Origin: Desulfobacteraceae bacterium
Lineage (GTDB): Bacteria; Desulfobacterota; Desulfobacteria; Desulfobacterales; Desulfosalsimonadaceae
NCBI GenBank assembly: GCA_014237465.1
Contig: JABZFM010000006.1
Span: forward strand, 1-64,000
Direction of reading: 5' to 3'
Length of the DNA: 64,000 nt
The notes under the pieces are model-generated. The model saw only the letters and a program-made list of their open reading frames with translations, was not told where the DNA came from and searched no databases. A program made the translations under genes and the position numbers. The first letter of the stretch is position 1, and each line of letters starts with the position of its first letter. Below are positions 35,461 to 45,001 of the stretch, piece after piece.

Positions 35461-35492
35461 ATAACGGCGCCTGAGATTACCGGCGCCGTTAT
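35461..35492. other. Strong hairpin in the leader of the PxxKW gene
   Basis: ATAACGGCGCC (35461-35471) and GGCGCCGTTAT (35482-35492) form a perfect 11-bp stem with a 10-base loop. No T-tract follows on either strand, so it is unlikely to terminate transcription. It would lie in the 5' leader of the PxxKW mRNA or mark the boundary to the kdsD side. The rest of the 304-base gap is A+T rich without a recognised gene. Confidence 0.6.
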
Positions 35493-35733
35493 AAAATAGC
35501 TTATAATTTATCCGATAAAAAATAATCAAATCAATGCCGTTTGTCAATAATTTTTTTCTTTTTATTTGTCCGGTTATTTGTCCGGCGTATTTGTATGTTT
35601 GTATGGGCAATACGATCCGCAAAACAAATCTTGATTTAATATAAAAAAATTGTAACCTTAAACGAAGATCATTCTTATATAAACGGTCATTTATGGAACT
35701 TCATAGAATTAATTTTTTCAAGGAAATCATACC

Positions 35734-36711
35734 ATGACAATCAAACAGGCGATTGAAGTCCTGAAAATTGAAGCAGACGGTATTCTCAAGCTGACGGAAA
35801 AAATTGATGACAATTTCACCAAAATGGTTGATTTAATATATAAATCCAGGGGACGCGTTATATTTGCCGGAATCGGAAAATCCGGAATTATCGGGAGGAA
35901 AATAGCCGCCACATTAAGCAGTACCGGAACCCGATCCATCTTTCTCCACCCGGTTGAAGCCATGCACGGAGATCTGGGTATTGTGTCCCATCAAGATGTT
36001 TTTATTGCCTTGTCCAACAGTGGCGAAACCGATGAACTGAATATTCTGCTGCCCAGTATCCGAAATGCCGGATGCCCGATCATTGCATTTACCGGCAATA
36101 AAAATTCCACCCTGGCCAGACACAGTGATATTGTGATTGACGTGGGAATTGAGGTTGAAGCATGCCCGCTGGGCCTTGCCCCGACCACCAGCACCACTGC
36201 GTTGCTGGCAATGGGAGATGCACTGGCGGTTGTACTGATTAATAAACACAAATTCAGCCCCACTGATTTTAAAAAGTTTCACCCCGGCGGAAACCTGGGG
36301 CAGCGGCTGTCTTCTTTTAAAGTCAAGGACATTATGCTGACCGGTCATACGATTCCAGTGGTAAATGAACACACCGATATGGCAAACGCTCTGGATATAC
36401 TTGATAAACAGAAACTGGGGGTTGTTTTAATTAGAAAGACGGACGATACCCTTTCCGGGATCATAACAGATGGTGATGTGCGAAGGATGCTGGTCAGAAA
36501 AATTGACGTATTTGAAAAAACCGTGGATGAGTTGATGATTGAAAACCCGAAATCCATCCACGAAAACGCTCCCCTCTATGATGCGTTAAACATCATGGAG
36601 ACGCATCAGATTACCGTTCTGCCGGTCATTGATATGGAAAAAAAAATTGCCGGCGTTCTTCACCTCCATGATATTCTGGGCAAAGGCGCTGTCAAATTCA
36701 ACGGCATTTGA
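35734..36711 (+). CDS. kdsD: Arabinose-5-phosphate isomerase KdsD
   Basis: KdsD converts ribulose-5-phosphate to arabinose-5-phosphate, the first step to Kdo. The SIS domain (about residues 35-170) has VIFAGIGKSGIIGRKIAATLSSTGT, ALSNSGETDELN and the catalytic-loop histidines in HPVEAMHGDLG. The FKKFHPGGNLGQRL linker leads to two CBS domains (about 205-325). This is the standard 325-residue length. The phosphofructokinase gene follows 31 bases downstream. Confidence 0.95.
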   Translation: MTIKQAIEVLKIEADGILKLTEKIDDNFTKMVDLIYKSRGRVIFAGIGKSGIIGRKIAATLSSTGTRSIFLHPVEAMHGDLGIVSHQDVFIALSNSGETDELNILLPSIRNAGCPIIAFTGNKNSTLARHSDIVIDVGIEVEACPLGLAPTTSTTALLAMGDALAVVLINKHKFSPTDFKKFHPGGNLGQRLSSFKVKDIMLTGHTIPVVNEHTDMANALDILDKQKLGVVLIRKTDDTLSGIITDGDVRRMLVRKIDVFEKTVDELMIENPKSIHENAPLYDALNIMETHQITVLPVIDMEKKIAGVLHLHDILGKGAVKFNGI

Positions 36712-36742
36712 TCATTTTTAATTTTCTCACTGAGAAAGATGT

Positions 36743-38071
36743 ATGAGCGACTCCAAACCCATCGATACCAGCATTGAATCACTCGGTGAGGCAAAAATCA
36801 AAACGCTGCTTTTGAATGATTCCATCGGAACCAGCAAAGAAATGTTCAAGTCCGATAAAGACAGGATATTAATTGATGTCAATGCGAATATGATCATTGA
36901 GCAGATAAATAATCAGAAAGAACCGCCGACCTTTGAACTGGCCGGCCCCAGGGAGAGAATCTACTTTGACCCGAGCAAACTCAAGTGCGCCCTGGTAACC
37001 TGCGGCGGCCTGTGCCCGGGTCTCAACAATGTAATCCGTGCGATTGTTTTGGAACTTTACTATCGGTACCAGGTAAAGCACGTATACGGCATCCGATACG
37101 GCCTGGAGGGTTTTATACCGGAATACGGCCATGATCTCATTGAGCTTGATCCCGATAAGGTTGTAAATATTCATGAAATGGGCGGTTCCATTCTCGGTTC
37201 CTCAAGAGGGCCTCAGGAGATTGAAGCCATTGTCGATTGCCTGGAACGCCTGAATATCGGCATCCTTTTTATGATCGGCGGGGGCGGTACCCTCAATGCC
37301 GCCTCAAGAATTGTTGAAGAGATTAAAAAACGGAATGCAAAGATCAGTGTGATCGGGATTCCCAAAACCATTGACAATGATATTTACCGGGTGGCCAAAT
37401 CATTCGGTTTTGATACGGCAGTGGACATTGCCACCGAAGCGATCAAAGGTGCCCATAATGAAGCGGAAGGCTATCCCAACGGTATCGGAATGATAAAACT
37501 GATGGGGCGACACTCCGGATTTATAGCCGCCACTGCGACCCTGGCACAGCAAGACGTCAATTTTGTCCTGATCCCGGAAATTGATTTCGACCTTGAAGGA
37601 AAAAACGGGCTTTTAACCAGGCTTGAAAAAAGACTTAAAGAAAGAAAACACGCGGTTATCGTTGTCGCGGAAGGGGCCGGCCAAAATTTTTTCCAGGATT
37701 CAACCCCTGAATATGATGCCTCCGGCAACCTGAAACTCTATGATATCGGGGTATTTTTAAAGGATAAAATCCGGTCCTATTTCTATGATAAATCCATGGC
37801 AGTCACGACTAAATATATTGATCCCAGCTATATGATCCGAAGCCTTCCGGCAAACGCCAACGATCACGTGTACAGTGGTTTTCTGGGACGCGATGCCGTG
37901 CATGCCGGTATGGCCGGTAAAACCAACATGCTCATCGGGCACTGGAACAACTTTTTTGTTAACGTTCCCATACCCATGACCGCGGGAAAAAGAAAACGGG
38001 TCAATCCCAAAGGAAAACTCTGGCAAACCGTGCTGGAAGCCACCGGGCAGGGAGATTTAACCAATCACTGA
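36743..38071 (+). CDS. 6-phosphofructokinase family protein with altered phosphoryl-donor loop
   Basis: The 442-residue enzyme resembles the long, plant/spirochaete-type PFK group, with about 75 extra N-terminal residues. The substrate motif PKTIDNDI is at 207-214 and MGRHSGFIA at about 252. The donor loop, usually GGDGS or GGDGT, reads GGGGT at 179-183: the aspartate corresponding to Asp103 of E. coli PfkA, which helps bind Mg-ATP, is Gly181. The lysine in PKTIDND would suit either donor. It phosphorylates fructose-6-phosphate if active. It shares an operon with kdsD. Confidence 0.88.
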   Translation: MSDSKPIDTSIESLGEAKIKTLLLNDSIGTSKEMFKSDKDRILIDVNANMIIEQINNQKEPPTFELAGPRERIYFDPSKLKCALVTCGGLCPGLNNVIRAIVLELYYRYQVKHVYGIRYGLEGFIPEYGHDLIELDPDKVVNIHEMGGSILGSSRGPQEIEAIVDCLERLNIGILFMIGGGGTLNAASRIVEEIKKRNAKISVIGIPKTIDNDIYRVAKSFGFDTAVDIATEAIKGAHNEAEGYPNGIGMIKLMGRHSGFIAATATLAQQDVNFVLIPEIDFDLEGKNGLLTRLEKRLKERKHAVIVVAEGAGQNFFQDSTPEYDASGNLKLYDIGVFLKDKIRSYFYDKSMAVTTKYIDPSYMIRSLPANANDHVYSGFLGRDAVHAGMAGKTNMLIGHWNNFFVNVPIPMTAGKRKRVNPKGKLWQTVLEATGQGDLTNH

Positions 38072-38096
38072 CCACCCGTGGAACGGGTGGTTTAAT
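38071..38096. terminator. Intrinsic terminator between convergent pfk and lpoA-like genes
   Basis: A 9-bp stem, ACCACCCGT (38071-38079) with ACGGGTGGT (38083-38091), has a 3-base loop and is followed by TTTAATT. The stem begins on the last base of the pfk stop codon. The T-tract is short, so efficiency may be modest. Confidence 0.65.
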
Positions 38097-38109
38097 TAAA
38101 CACAACTCA

Positions 38110-40197
38110 TCATTCAAATTGATTCGCGGGTCCTTTTTCCGTAATCTCCTTAAACCGCCTGCCTTTAACCTTTAACAGGTATATATCCTTAACCGCCTCA
38201 CCGCCGGCATCAAAAACGGTCGTTCCGGTGACCCCTTCAAAAGGCGCCATTGCCAGCAACTCTCTTTTGAGTTGCGGCCGAAAACGGATATCCGGCCGGC
38301 TCACCAGATCAAACAGTATCCAGGCCGTGTCATAACTGACCGCCTCGGTAAAGCCCGGAGTGTTTCCATATGTATATTTAAACCCGGTGACAAACCGATG
38401 CACATGTTCTGCCGTACTTTGTTCAAAAAAACCTTCCGGCAATATAGCTCCCTGGATATGATATTTCGCCATATTTATTAATTTATCCGAATGCCATAAA
38501 TTCGTACCCAGCAGATACACATCATTCACGTCATAATATACCAGCTGCGGAATGATCAATCCGGCTTTATTCGGCGAATCCGGAATAAATACCGCATCAA
38601 AATCAATGATCGGTTCAGGGCCCTCCTCTTCCTCGGTTTTTCGGGCCGCTGCCAGCCGGCTTACATTGATTGATTCAATCAATTCATCATGCCAGTTGCC
38701 GGTATCATAACCCGTTAAAATATCTGATACATCCGGCGCCATATCCCGTACTTCAGGATATTCACTTTCAATATATACCAGCGGCGTCAGTGACGGCTCT
38801 TCAATCAGATCTTCCGGTATATCATAATACAGCCCCACCAGTTTTTTTATGGGATCGGAAAAATGTGTTTTTTCAGGATTATATGCCTCAACCCCGACAA
38901 CCTTACCGCCGGCAAGCATCACTTCATCCCAGAATAAATTCATATAAACGTCTCCGTAACTCTCATCCGGATAAAGAATGGCAAACTTTTTTGCTTTAAG
39001 CGTTCCAGAGGCATATTCCACAAGCGCCTTTATCTGCATCCGGGGGGTGAGAAAATTTCTGAAAATATAATCCCCGGCTTCCGTCACACCGGATTTCTGG
39101 GTCAACGTGATCATCGGGATTCTTAACTCCTGGGCTTGAATCGAAGCATATTCCGCGGTAGCAATGGGACCGATAATTGCGGAGACATTACTGTCCGCAA
39201 GCTCATAAAGTCCTTGTTGTGCAACCAGGGGATCCGACGCGGTGTCTTTAACCAGGATGCGTATGGAAGACACACCCTGTTGGCGGGCAAATTGAGCAAG
39301 GGCGAATTCAATCCCTTCAAGTGCCTGATGACCAAACTTTTCATATTTACCGGTCATCGGCAGCAGACACCCAATCACATGACGATCCGTTAATACGGAA
39401 GCTTCAAGGGCAGCAATTAATTTCTCCGCCTGTGCAACATTCTCATGATGCGGGTAGTTCTCAATAAAAGATGAAAAAGTCGCCACTGCATCACCGAGGT
39501 ACCCTTCTTCCATATAATTGATGCCCAGCTGGTACATGAGGTAACCGCCAGGCGGCCTGCCTTCCAGCGTTGCCAGCTCATTTGACAAATCAGATGCGTC
39601 CATTAAGGAAATGGCGGTTTTCAGCCTTGAAATCACCTTATTTGTTTCTTTTGCTTTTGCGTCCTGAAATGCATTTAAATAGGCGAAATAGGCCTCCAGC
39701 GGCGATTTAATGGCCAGATATGAATCCCCAACAATAATGTTCACACGAAACAGCTGTTCTCTGGCCAGCGGTTCCGACAGGACATTTCCGGCATATAGGG
39801 TTACCTGCTGATATTCACCTGTTTTATAATACACCGCCAGTTTACCGACACCTGCTTCCCGGGCATAAGGACTTTCAGGATATATCGACTGCACGCGATT
39901 GAATACACTGATGGCTTTTTCATATTGTTCGAGATAAACACTGATCATCCCGACTTTCAAAAGGGCGGTTGGCGCCTGCTCGGTATCAGGAAATTGAGAC
40001 AGATATTCCTGAAAAAGAGGAAGCGCTTCATTGTATGCGCCATCCTGATACTGCTGTTGTGCTGAATCAAACAGCTGTTTTTCAGGACTTATCTGCCAGA
40101 AAAACCGGGCGCCGCCTTCTTTTTCGGCACACGACAAACAGAAAACCAATAAAATGACTATAAAAACATGTGTTATCCGATCCATTCTATCATCCAC
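38110..40197 (-). CDS. LpoA-like / periplasmic-binding-fold lipoprotein with N-terminal TPR
   Basis: The N-terminus carries a lipoprotein signal ending LVFCLSC. Residues about 35-270 form tetratricopeptide units (DSAQQQYQDGAYNEALPLFQ and similar), of YbgF/YfiO type. From about 275 the sequence VIGCLLPMTGKYEKFGHQAL opens a type I periplasmic-binding domain as in LivK and LpoA. LpoA activates penicillin-binding protein 1A from the outer membrane, and the same TPR-plus-binding order is found there. A ligand-sensing ABC-type role is an alternative. Nothing nearby fixes the choice. Confidence 0.8.
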   Translation of the reverse strand: MDDRMDRITHVFIVILLVFCLSCAEKEGGARFFWQISPEKQLFDSAQQQYQDGAYNEALPLFQEYLSQFPDTEQAPTALLKVGMISVYLEQYEKAISVFNRVQSIYPESPYAREAGVGKLAVYYKTGEYQQVTLYAGNVLSEPLAREQLFRVNIIVGDSYLAIKSPLEAYFAYLNAFQDAKAKETNKVISRLKTAISLMDASDLSNELATLEGRPPGGYLMYQLGINYMEEGYLGDAVATFSSFIENYPHHENVAQAEKLIAALEASVLTDRHVIGCLLPMTGKYEKFGHQALEGIEFALAQFARQQGVSSIRILVKDTASDPLVAQQGLYELADSNVSAIIGPIATAEYASIQAQELRIPMITLTQKSGVTEAGDYIFRNFLTPRMQIKALVEYASGTLKAKKFAILYPDESYGDVYMNLFWDEVMLAGGKVVGVEAYNPEKTHFSDPIKKLVGLYYDIPEDLIEEPSLTPLVYIESEYPEVRDMAPDVSDILTGYDTGNWHDELIESINVSRLAAARKTEEEEGPEPIIDFDAVFIPDSPNKAGLIIPQLVYYDVNDVYLLGTNLWHSDKLINMAKYHIQGAILPEGFFEQSTAEHVHRFVTGFKYTYGNTPGFTEAVSYDTAWILFDLVSRPDIRFRPQLKRELLAMAPFEGVTGTTVFDAGGEAVKDIYLLKVKGRRFKEITEKGPANQFE

Positions 40198-40465
40198 ATC
40201 CTGGCGGTTTCAATTAATACGAATATAAATGTTTTATCCTTAAATTTAATCTTATAGATCAAAAGCTGACATCCAATCAAGCCCAACAAACAGGCAGCAC
40301 AGTAATATAACATACCTTGATCAATTCTTCCCGTAAAACTCAATTCTTCAGAAAAAGCGATGCGCTGACCCGCAAAATGCTTGTCCTCTTCAGTGAAAGC
40401 TTTATATTAATCATGATTTATGATAAGAAAATATTTCAATTTTGCACACGTAAGGAATCAGGTCA

Positions 40466-41701
40466 ATGCCAAGATATTTAAAAGTTAATATTATATGTAT
40501 TCTTTTTTTTGTTTTTGCCGTTCCGGCATCGTCTGAGCTTTATCAATATAAAGACGAAAACGGAATTACACGTCTTACGGATAACAAATATTCCGTTCCG
40601 GTCGAACACCGCTCACAGCTTGAACAATTTTCTGAAGTAGAAGGTATTTCAGACGAAATAGAAATTCTCCCTCTTGAAAACAAGGTACATCCACAGACAA
40701 AAATAGAAAAAGTGATCGTTCCGAAAACGTCTAAAACAATATCAGCAAAGGCTGAAAAAAATATCATCCCCCCCAACATCCCACCGGATGCGGATAAAAA
40801 GACCGCATCTAAATCAAAAAAAGAGACAACATCTCCTTTTCAACCAATCTTTTCAGAAAAAACCGTCCAAGAGCCGGATACCAAATTATCTACTCGTGAA
40901 ACCCATAAAAGCAAAAAAATTTTAATCGATAAAAAAACAACGCCTTCACAGGAAACTGCAAAAGCACTGCCGGAAAAAGATGTAAAAAAGAATATCGAGC
41001 CGGATGCAACCCCAGAAACTGTTCAGAAACCGGTCAATAAAACTGAATCAAAACGAATCACAAAATCAGCAGGTACTATTCCTGAAAAAAATTTAGATCC
41101 TAAGCCCAAAACTGCACAAGCAGAACCAAAGACTGTACCCCAAAAAATTATACCGGATATCCGGGAAAAGCCGGCTCCGAAAATCAAAAAAGCAGGCACG
41201 GACGATCCTGATAACACCTTGGCAAAAAAAGACGCAAATTCTGTAATAGTGCCTCATAAAACGGCTCAGAAAAAACTTACTGAAACTGAAAAACCGGAAT
41301 TCCACAGCCGGCAAATAACTCCGGACGAGCCGAACTTAATTACAAATTCTGAGCAGACCGAACATACTGCCGAAACTGTTACCGTGAGTAAGGTGATTGA
41401 AAAAGAAAGCAACGAAGTTGATGAAAAAGATGCAAGCCTGGATCTGACAAAGTTGGAGACAACCAGAAAAATGCTGGCTGAAAAAAAAGAGGCTTTAAAC
41501 AAAAAATACATGAGCCTGATGAGAGAAAAACAAGAAATTGAAAACAGCGTGGATGAGGATGATGAAAAAAGTGTTCTTGAATATAATGAAAATGTTAAAA
41601 AATTAAATATTAAAATAAAGCAGTATAAAAAGAAGAAAAAAATCTTGCAGGCAGAAATTGAAAAATATAATAATACGATCAGGCAATCGGCTTTGAATTA
41701 A
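40466..41701 (+). CDS. DUF4124 protein with long Lys/Pro/Thr linker and C-terminal coiled coil
   Basis: A signal peptide (about 1-23, ending VPASS) precedes the DUF4124 motif ELYQYKDENGITRLTDN. About 250 residues of low-complexity Lys/Pro/Glu/Thr sequence follow, and then a charged coiled coil from about residue 330 (LETTRKMLAEKKEALNKKYM). The same N- and C-terminal modules occur in the next gene, so the two arose by duplication with expansion of the linker. It is probably a periplasmic protein with an extended arm, possibly spanning to the peptidoglycan; the role is not known. Confidence 0.75.
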   Translation: MPRYLKVNIICILFFVFAVPASSELYQYKDENGITRLTDNKYSVPVEHRSQLEQFSEVEGISDEIEILPLENKVHPQTKIEKVIVPKTSKTISAKAEKNIIPPNIPPDADKKTASKSKKETTSPFQPIFSEKTVQEPDTKLSTRETHKSKKILIDKKTTPSQETAKALPEKDVKKNIEPDATPETVQKPVNKTESKRITKSAGTIPEKNLDPKPKTAQAEPKTVPQKIIPDIREKPAPKIKKAGTDDPDNTLAKKDANSVIVPHKTAQKKLTETEKPEFHSRQITPDEPNLITNSEQTEHTAETVTVSKVIEKESNEVDEKDASLDLTKLETTRKMLAEKKEALNKKYMSLMREKQEIENSVDEDDEKSVLEYNENVKKLNIKIKQYKKKKKILQAEIEKYNNTIRQSALN

Positions 41702-41727
41702 TTTTGCACCGTCAAGGGGGTTGGTCA

Positions 41728-42321
41728 ATGATAGGACATTTTAAAATCGCTATTGTGTGTTCACTGCTGTTAATCCTTGCCATACCGGCATCCGCTGAAT
41801 TTTACCAATATGTTGATACCAATGGCATTACCCATTTCACGGATAATGTTTTAACCATACCCACTGAATACCGATCGCAACTGGAACGCCACCCTGAAAT
41901 TGTCACGATTCCTGAAGAAAACCCCTATGCAGAGTATACAGCAGCAGATTCGTCTGATACAGACTTCACTGAAGAAGAGCCGTTTATGTTGGAACCGGAA
42001 ACAGCCCCTGTCGAGGAAGGCATAGACATATCTTCCGAAAAGATCGCAAAACCTTCCGGAATTACAAAATTAGTGGCAGAAAGAAAAATATTGCAGGATA
42101 AAAAGGAAGCGCTGAATAAAAAATTCGAAATGCTAATGGCTGAAAAGCAGCAGATCGAAAACAGCAAAGGGGATATGAAAGATGAAGCGAGTGCGGCGCA
42201 ATACAATGAACGCGTCAGGGAAATGAATGTAAAAATACAGCAGTACAAAGAAGAAGAAAAACGCTTCAAGCTGGAACTCGATAAATTCAATGCGTCAATA
42301 AAACCACCGGAAACAGAATAA
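41728..42321 (+). CDS. DUF4124 protein, short paralogue
   Basis: The product starts MIGHFKIAIVCSLLLILAIPASA (signal peptide), then EFYQYVDTNGITHFTDN. A short acidic linker of about 60 residues replaces the long basic linker of the upstream paralogue. The C-terminal coiled coil (LVAERKILQDKKEALNKKFE) is closely alike. An AAGGGGG ribosome site 7 bases before this ATG rules out the earlier start. The two linkers have opposite charge, which would allow them to pair. Confidence 0.75.
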   Translation: MIGHFKIAIVCSLLLILAIPASAEFYQYVDTNGITHFTDNVLTIPTEYRSQLERHPEIVTIPEENPYAEYTAADSSDTDFTEEEPFMLEPETAPVEEGIDISSEKIAKPSGITKLVAERKILQDKKEALNKKFEMLMAEKQQIENSKGDMKDEASAAQYNERVREMNVKIQQYKEEEKRFKLELDKFNASIKPPETE

Positions 42322-42474
42322 CCCCACGGCAATGACATCACCGGTGATCTTTATTCAATAAATCACAATTAATAATCAATCCCCCACGGTTCTGTTTTAC
42401 AAAATTCGAATAAAAACACCATCAAACCACAGGCTGTCCCTGAATTGACTCATAAAGGGTTCCACAGCAGTTAT

Positions 42475-43239
42475 TTACCAATCCAAATCCTTTTCATATC
42501 CGGTTTTGATGAGGATCTGGCCGAACTGTTCTTTGAATTTTATTTTTAAACGCTCATCAAAATAATTTTCCCAGTCGCCCACGATCCCCTTGCGATGATG
42601 AGACATCAAATCCTCCTGCCCGGGTTTCCGGCCTGTTTTTTTCTCAAACGAGTGAGCCTTAATAATCTTTTTTAACTTACGGTCAGTTGTCGCAAAGCCG
42701 CAGTGATTGAAAATTTGTTTAAAACAGCTGAACTGGTCCGCTCTTAAATCCTCGTACCTGATCGTCAGCATATCATCCGTCTGCGCCCAGGAACGCTGAA
42801 TTTCAGCAGACGGCCATCGCTTTGTCATCATGGAGAGGAGACCCTCTCTGGTTTCCATGGAAGCCATCCGCTCCCTGGCTTTTTGCATATTTTCATGCAA
42901 AATCGGGTGACTGTAACGAATACTGAAATACTGTGAGATCAGGGTGTCCCGAAGGTCCCGGATAATATAAAAACTACGATTGGCCTCCGGAAGATTAAGG
43001 CTGAAAAAATCATCCCGCGTCAGGTACACGCATGGATACACCTTACCGGCAATTATCGAATGTTCAGTGACATGCTTTACACGGGGCAGCGGTTTAACGA
43101 TTCTCCGTTTCACGGCTGATTTTAATACCGCCAGGACCCACTGGGACCCTGCCTTATAATGGGTGAGGTGAAATATGGTATGTTTTTTAAATTGACCGGC
43201 TGATTTATCTTTTCTGTTAATTATTTTATTAATAAACAT
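42475..43239 (-). CDS. Sulfotransferase family protein
   Basis: The PAPS 5'-phosphosulfate loop is HYKAGSQWVLAVL, and the 3'-phosphate motif is IIRDLRDTLISQYFS. A RYEDLRADQ block and the HRKGIVGDWENYF segment follow, as in sulfotransferases acting on sugars or lipids. A longer form with an upstream start exists, but the paralogue next door begins at a point equivalent to the start chosen here. The product of 254 residues shares most motifs with that paralogue, so tandem duplication is clear. It likely sulfates the surface polysaccharide. Confidence 0.85.
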   Translation of the reverse strand: MFINKIINRKDKSAGQFKKHTIFHLTHYKAGSQWVLAVLKSAVKRRIVKPLPRVKHVTEHSIIAGKVYPCVYLTRDDFFSLNLPEANRSFYIIRDLRDTLISQYFSIRYSHPILHENMQKARERMASMETREGLLSMMTKRWPSAEIQRSWAQTDDMLTIRYEDLRADQFSCFKQIFNHCGFATTDRKLKKIIKAHSFEKKTGRKPGQEDLMSHHRKGIVGDWENYFDERLKIKFKEQFGQILIKTGYEKDLDW

Positions 43240-43295
43240 GTCAAACCTTTTGAGGTCTATCTGGCACCTGCGCAAAAACCAAGCTTCCCGATCAT

Positions 43296-44057
43296 CTACC
43301 ACTGATCATCTTTTTCATAACCGGTTAATATCAACAGCTCACCAAAGCGTTCTTTAAACACCTTTTTTACCTGATCATCAAAATAATTTTTCCAGTCTCC
43401 GGAGACACCTTTTCGATGGTGTGAAAGGACACTTTCCTCCCCGGGTTTCCGGCCGGATATCTTTTCAAATGAATGTGCTGAAATTGCCGCTTCGATATTC
43501 ATCTCATGGTCATCAAACCCGCAATAGGATAGAATTCTCTTAAAACCGGCATACTGGTCTTGAATCAATTCTTCATACCGGATTAACAATCCGTTTCCGT
43601 CATTGATCCATGAGCGCTGAATTTCTGCTGATACATGCAGCCTTTTGTCCATCAGATAAATCAGGCCATCCCCCATCTCCATGCCGGCAAGCGTATCGCG
43701 TAATTTCTGCATGGCCGGGTTCATTATCTGGTGGCTGTGTCTGACACTGAAATACAGGGATACCAACGTATCCCGCAGGTCCCTGATGATGATAAAAATA
43801 CGGTTTTCTTCAGGAAGCGCGAGTTCACGAAACTCCTGGGCCGGCAAATAAACACAGGGATAGATGCTGCCCGGAACAATTGGCTGCCGGGTCACATGGG
43901 CCGCTCCGGCCTCCGGGGTGATGATCCGGTCCCTCCCCAGCTCCCCCAGTACCGCATACACCCATTGCGAACCGGCCTTGTAATGGGTGATGTGAAATAT
44001 CGTCGGCAACCCGGTTTCCGGCTGTTGTTTTTTTTTAAACAGAGACGACAAAACCAT
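43296..44057 (-). CDS. Sulfotransferase family protein, tandem paralogue
   Basis: HYKAGSQWVYAVL is the 5' PAPS-binding loop, IIRDLRDTLVSLYFS the 3' motif, and HRKGVSGDWKNYFDD the C-terminal segment. Block order and spacing match the adjacent gene. The conserved K of the PAPS loop is present. It is predicted to be cytoplasmic and to transfer sulfate from PAPS to a sugar hydroxyl before export. No PAPS synthesis genes are in the window. Confidence 0.85.
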   Translation of the reverse strand: MVLSSLFKKKQQPETGLPTIFHITHYKAGSQWVYAVLGELGRDRIITPEAGAAHVTRQPIVPGSIYPCVYLPAQEFRELALPEENRIFIIIRDLRDTLVSLYFSVRHSHQIMNPAMQKLRDTLAGMEMGDGLIYLMDKRLHVSAEIQRSWINDGNGLLIRYEELIQDQYAGFKRILSYCGFDDHEMNIEAAISAHSFEKISGRKPGEESVLSHHRKGVSGDWKNYFDDQVKKVFKERFGELLILTGYEKDDQW

Positions 44058-44110
44058 CTGATAATATAACCTTATTATTTAATCTATTACTTGTGATCTC
44101 GTGATGAGCG

Positions 44111-44920
44111 CTACCAGCCAAAATCCGTTTCATAGCCCGCATCAATCAGGAGCTGGCCGGCCTGGGATTTGAATAGCGCCTTATGATTGTCAGTAAAACT
44201 TTCTTTCCATCTTCCGATAACACCCCGGTTAAAGGTATAGGTTCCCCCGAACAGGGAATCACAAATGGAGTCGATGGTATCTGCCGAACAACCCGCTCCA
44301 AGAGATTTACATAGATCCTCCAGGACACCCCGCTGCCTGTCCCTGGTGCTGCCGCCTTTTTCACCTACCAAGTTTTCAAATAATACGACAAAGGCATTTG
44401 CTTGCGTTTTCCATTTGAGATGCCAGTTTACCAGCCTGGCGATTGACGGCTGAGGCCTTGTTTTTGTGATTTCACTGGTGACACCCTGAATTCCGCATGT
44501 AATCCTGTAATCAAGATCCGTATCTTTAAAAAACGGATAGAGCAGATGGGTTTCTTCCTTTGCAATAAACTCCGCCCAGGAAAGCACCACATCCCTGGGG
44601 TCCCGAATAGCCACCAGAATTTTATAATTCAGGCTTTTTAATGCAGCATGCGTTTTGGGATGATAATTCATGTGTGCCGTCAGGAATTGCCCGGACGGTA
44701 TAGACGCCAGCAGCCGTTCGATCCAGACAATATCGTTCTGAATATCAATATCCTCACGACCTTCAACCGGATAGTCAATGTCCGGATCTACAAACCTTGC
44801 AATGGACCGCCGCTCAAGATGCGTGCCGCTGTGGGCAATGCCTGGCAGCATCGTCAGCGCCCGGGCAAGGAGATGTGTCCCTGACTTGGGCAGTGAATCC
44901 ACAAAAATCGGATAATTCAT
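44111..44920 (-). CDS. Sulfotransferase domain protein, distinct subfamily
   Basis: The 5' loop PKSGTHLLARAL is at residues 11-22 and the 3' motif AIRDPRDVVLSWAEF near 105. The C-terminal RGVIGRWKESFTDNHKALF completes the PAPS site. The sequence differs from the two downstream paralogues except in these motifs, so it likely has another acceptor. It precedes them in the operon and lies after the ABC exporter genes. Confidence 0.85.
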   Translation of the reverse strand: MNYPIFVDSLPKSGTHLLARALTMLPGIAHSGTHLERRSIARFVDPDIDYPVEGREDIDIQNDIVWIERLLASIPSGQFLTAHMNYHPKTHAALKSLNYKILVAIRDPRDVVLSWAEFIAKEETHLLYPFFKDTDLDYRITCGIQGVTSEITKTRPQPSIARLVNWHLKWKTQANAFVVLFENLVGEKGGSTRDRQRGVLEDLCKSLGAGCSADTIDSICDSLFGGTYTFNRGVIGRWKESFTDNHKALFKSQAGQLLIDAGYETDFGW

Positions 44921-45001
44921 AAGAGTGTCTTCTGTTGTGACCTCATTTTTTGCTGTCGAAAAAGAGAGGTTGATTCATAAAAAATTTCAAATCCCATGAT
45001 G

